Source: Bog-113 sp965226755 (lineage in GTDB: Bacteria; Acidobacteriota; Terriglobia; Bryobacterales; Bryobacteraceae). From it: a stretch of DNA of 64,000 bases. The notes beneath the pieces are model-generated. The model had not been told where the DNA came from. It searched no databases and worked only from the letters and a program-made list of their open reading frames with translations. Both the position numbers and the translations under genes were made by a program. Positions 63,333-64,000 of this stretch are shown here, one piece after another. Each line of letters begins with the position of its first letter. Position 1 is the first letter of the stretch. The DNA lies in the NCBI GenBank assembly GCA_965226755.1, contig CBDDDT010000003.1:310001-374000 (forward strand), written 5' to 3'.

Positions 63333-63995
63333 CTATGGACGGCCATTCAAACGGGCCTCATACCGCGACACAAGATCGGTCACCTCGCGCATGGGCGTGG
63401 GCCGGGCGTGGAGCAGAGTATCCAGGCGGGCGGCCAGTTGGGAGAGCGCGGCGTCCTCGCCCAGGCCGCGCGCGCTGGCCTTGGCCTTCAAAGCGGAAAG
63501 GCGTCCGCGCAGTTCCCGCCGGAGCTCGACGGGGGCGCGGTTTTCGGCGCAGGCGCGTTGTTCCACGGCGATGAGCTCGGTGACGTGGCCGGTCCAGTTC
63601 TCAAGACCGATGCAGACGGGATCGACATGGCCTTCGGCCAGTTTGGCTTCGAGGCGCATGAGCCAATCGTAGAGCGCGGCGATGCGATCCACCGGCAAGG
63701 GCGGGGTGGGCGGGGCGTGGGCGGTGATCTTCTCCTTGCACTCGGTGTAGGAGCGCTGGGCTTCCTGGCGGAGATCCACCAGGCTGCGCAGCAGCTCGCG
63801 GCCGCGCTCCAGATTTTGGGTGACGTTGGCGCGCTGCTGGACGAGGGTTTCGACGGCGGACCGGGTGCGGTCCAAGACGGGCTGGATGTCGCGATCGAAA
63901 TCGGCATTGGCGCCCATGGGGTCGGTGATGACGCGGGCGCGCAGAGCTTCCACCTGGCGCCGCAGCGGATCGACGGAAGCCTCGGCGGAATGCAC
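63333..63995 (-). CDS. Coiled-coil protein of the phosphosignalling operon (5' end may be outside the window)
   Basis: The product has 220 residues from a GTG at 63995, five bases from the window edge, and the frame stays open beyond it. So the real start may lie outside. It is nearly all helix with heptad character (LRRQVEALRARV, LVQQRANVTQNLERGRELLRSL). It has no recognisable domain and no signal peptide. It ends 28 bases before the PknG-like gene and is likely transcribed with it. Confidence 0.65.
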   Translation of the reverse strand: MHSAEASVDPLRRQVEALRARVITDPMGANADFDRDIQPVLDRTRSAVETLVQQRANVTQNLERGRELLRSLVDLRQEAQRSYTECKEKITAHAPPTPPLPVDRIAALYDWLMRLEAKLAEGHVDPVCIGLENWTGHVTELIAVEQRACAENRAPVELRRELRGRLSALKAKASARGLGEDAALSQLAARLDTLLHARPTPMREVTDLVSRYEARLNGRP

Positions 63996-64000
63996 GTTGA

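Overview
The window joins two kinds of DNA. Positions 1 to about 33,016 are the integrase-proximal part of an integrative and conjugative element (ICE). It is inserted at the 3' end of a tRNA-Gly(CCC) gene, which reads leftward at 32,945-33,016. From about 33,079 to the right end the sequence is GC-rich host chromosome. Gene content (a GH127 glycosidase, a hydroxyproline/kynurenine degradation operon, GC-rich overlapping genes, an FHA/PP2C/PknG-like phosphosignalling operon) fits a soil Acidobacteriota relative of the Bryobacterales/Solibacter type. That placement is inference from gene style only, since no rRNA is present. The left end of the ICE and its VirD4/TraG coupling protein lie outside the window.

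ICE, left to right: the 3' end of a giant SNF2-like helicase; two unrecognised cargo proteins sharing a C-terminal domain (1,893-4,328); a VirD2/DUF3363-type relaxase with a small accessory gene (4,345-6,202); a probable oriT/operator region with an inverted repeat and an array of helically phased TGTTGCAA-like repeats (6,203-6,600); IncP-like traK-traL-traM genes and a small membrane protein (6,601-8,400); a RepB-type primase (8,397-9,314); a 10 kb TIR/SLOG/patatin cargo island (9,613-19,944); a sigma-factor-like/zinc-finger gene pair (20,060-21,010); a full Trb-type mating-pair-formation operon trbB-C-D-E-J-eex-L-F-G-I (21,152-31,515); and a frameshifted excisionase-like gene directly before a tyrosine integrase (31,540-32,885).

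The cargo island is the best candidate for an undescribed system. It has four TIR proteins, all keeping the W-x-x-x-E glutamate of NADase TIRs. Two are TIR-TM-coiled-coil-WD40 receptors in opposite orientation. One is a TIR gene abutting a standalone SLOG gene. One is a single chain with an N-terminal TIR-like region, a TIR and a SLOG domain. A CapV-like patatin phospholipase follows the first receptor. It resembles Thoeris (TIR signal plus SLOG sensor) and CBASS (patatin effector), but no SIR2, CD-NTase or Macro partner is visible.

Chromosome: GH127 beta-L-arabinofuranosidase followed by epimerase, three-subunit D-hydroxyproline dehydrogenase and DapA-family deaminase, a set fitting use of arabinosylated hydroxyproline from plant cell-wall extensins. 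In the same direction follow the genes of the 2-aminomuconate branch of tryptophan catabolism, including an ACMSD-tryptophan dioxygenase fusion; kynurenine formamidase is missing. Next are pntAA-pntAB-pntB, a solitary retron (msr-msd RNA with a 12-bp a1/a2 stem plus reverse transcriptase), a secreted esterase, DinB-like, M28 peptidase and HtrA genes, a decayed XRE-ImmA/PIN (DUF4411) toxin-antitoxin module, and a six-gene minus-strand operon coding for coiled-coil, PknG-like kinase, PP2C phosphatase, vWA, FHA and membrane-sensor proteins, several sharing the same type of zinc ribbon.
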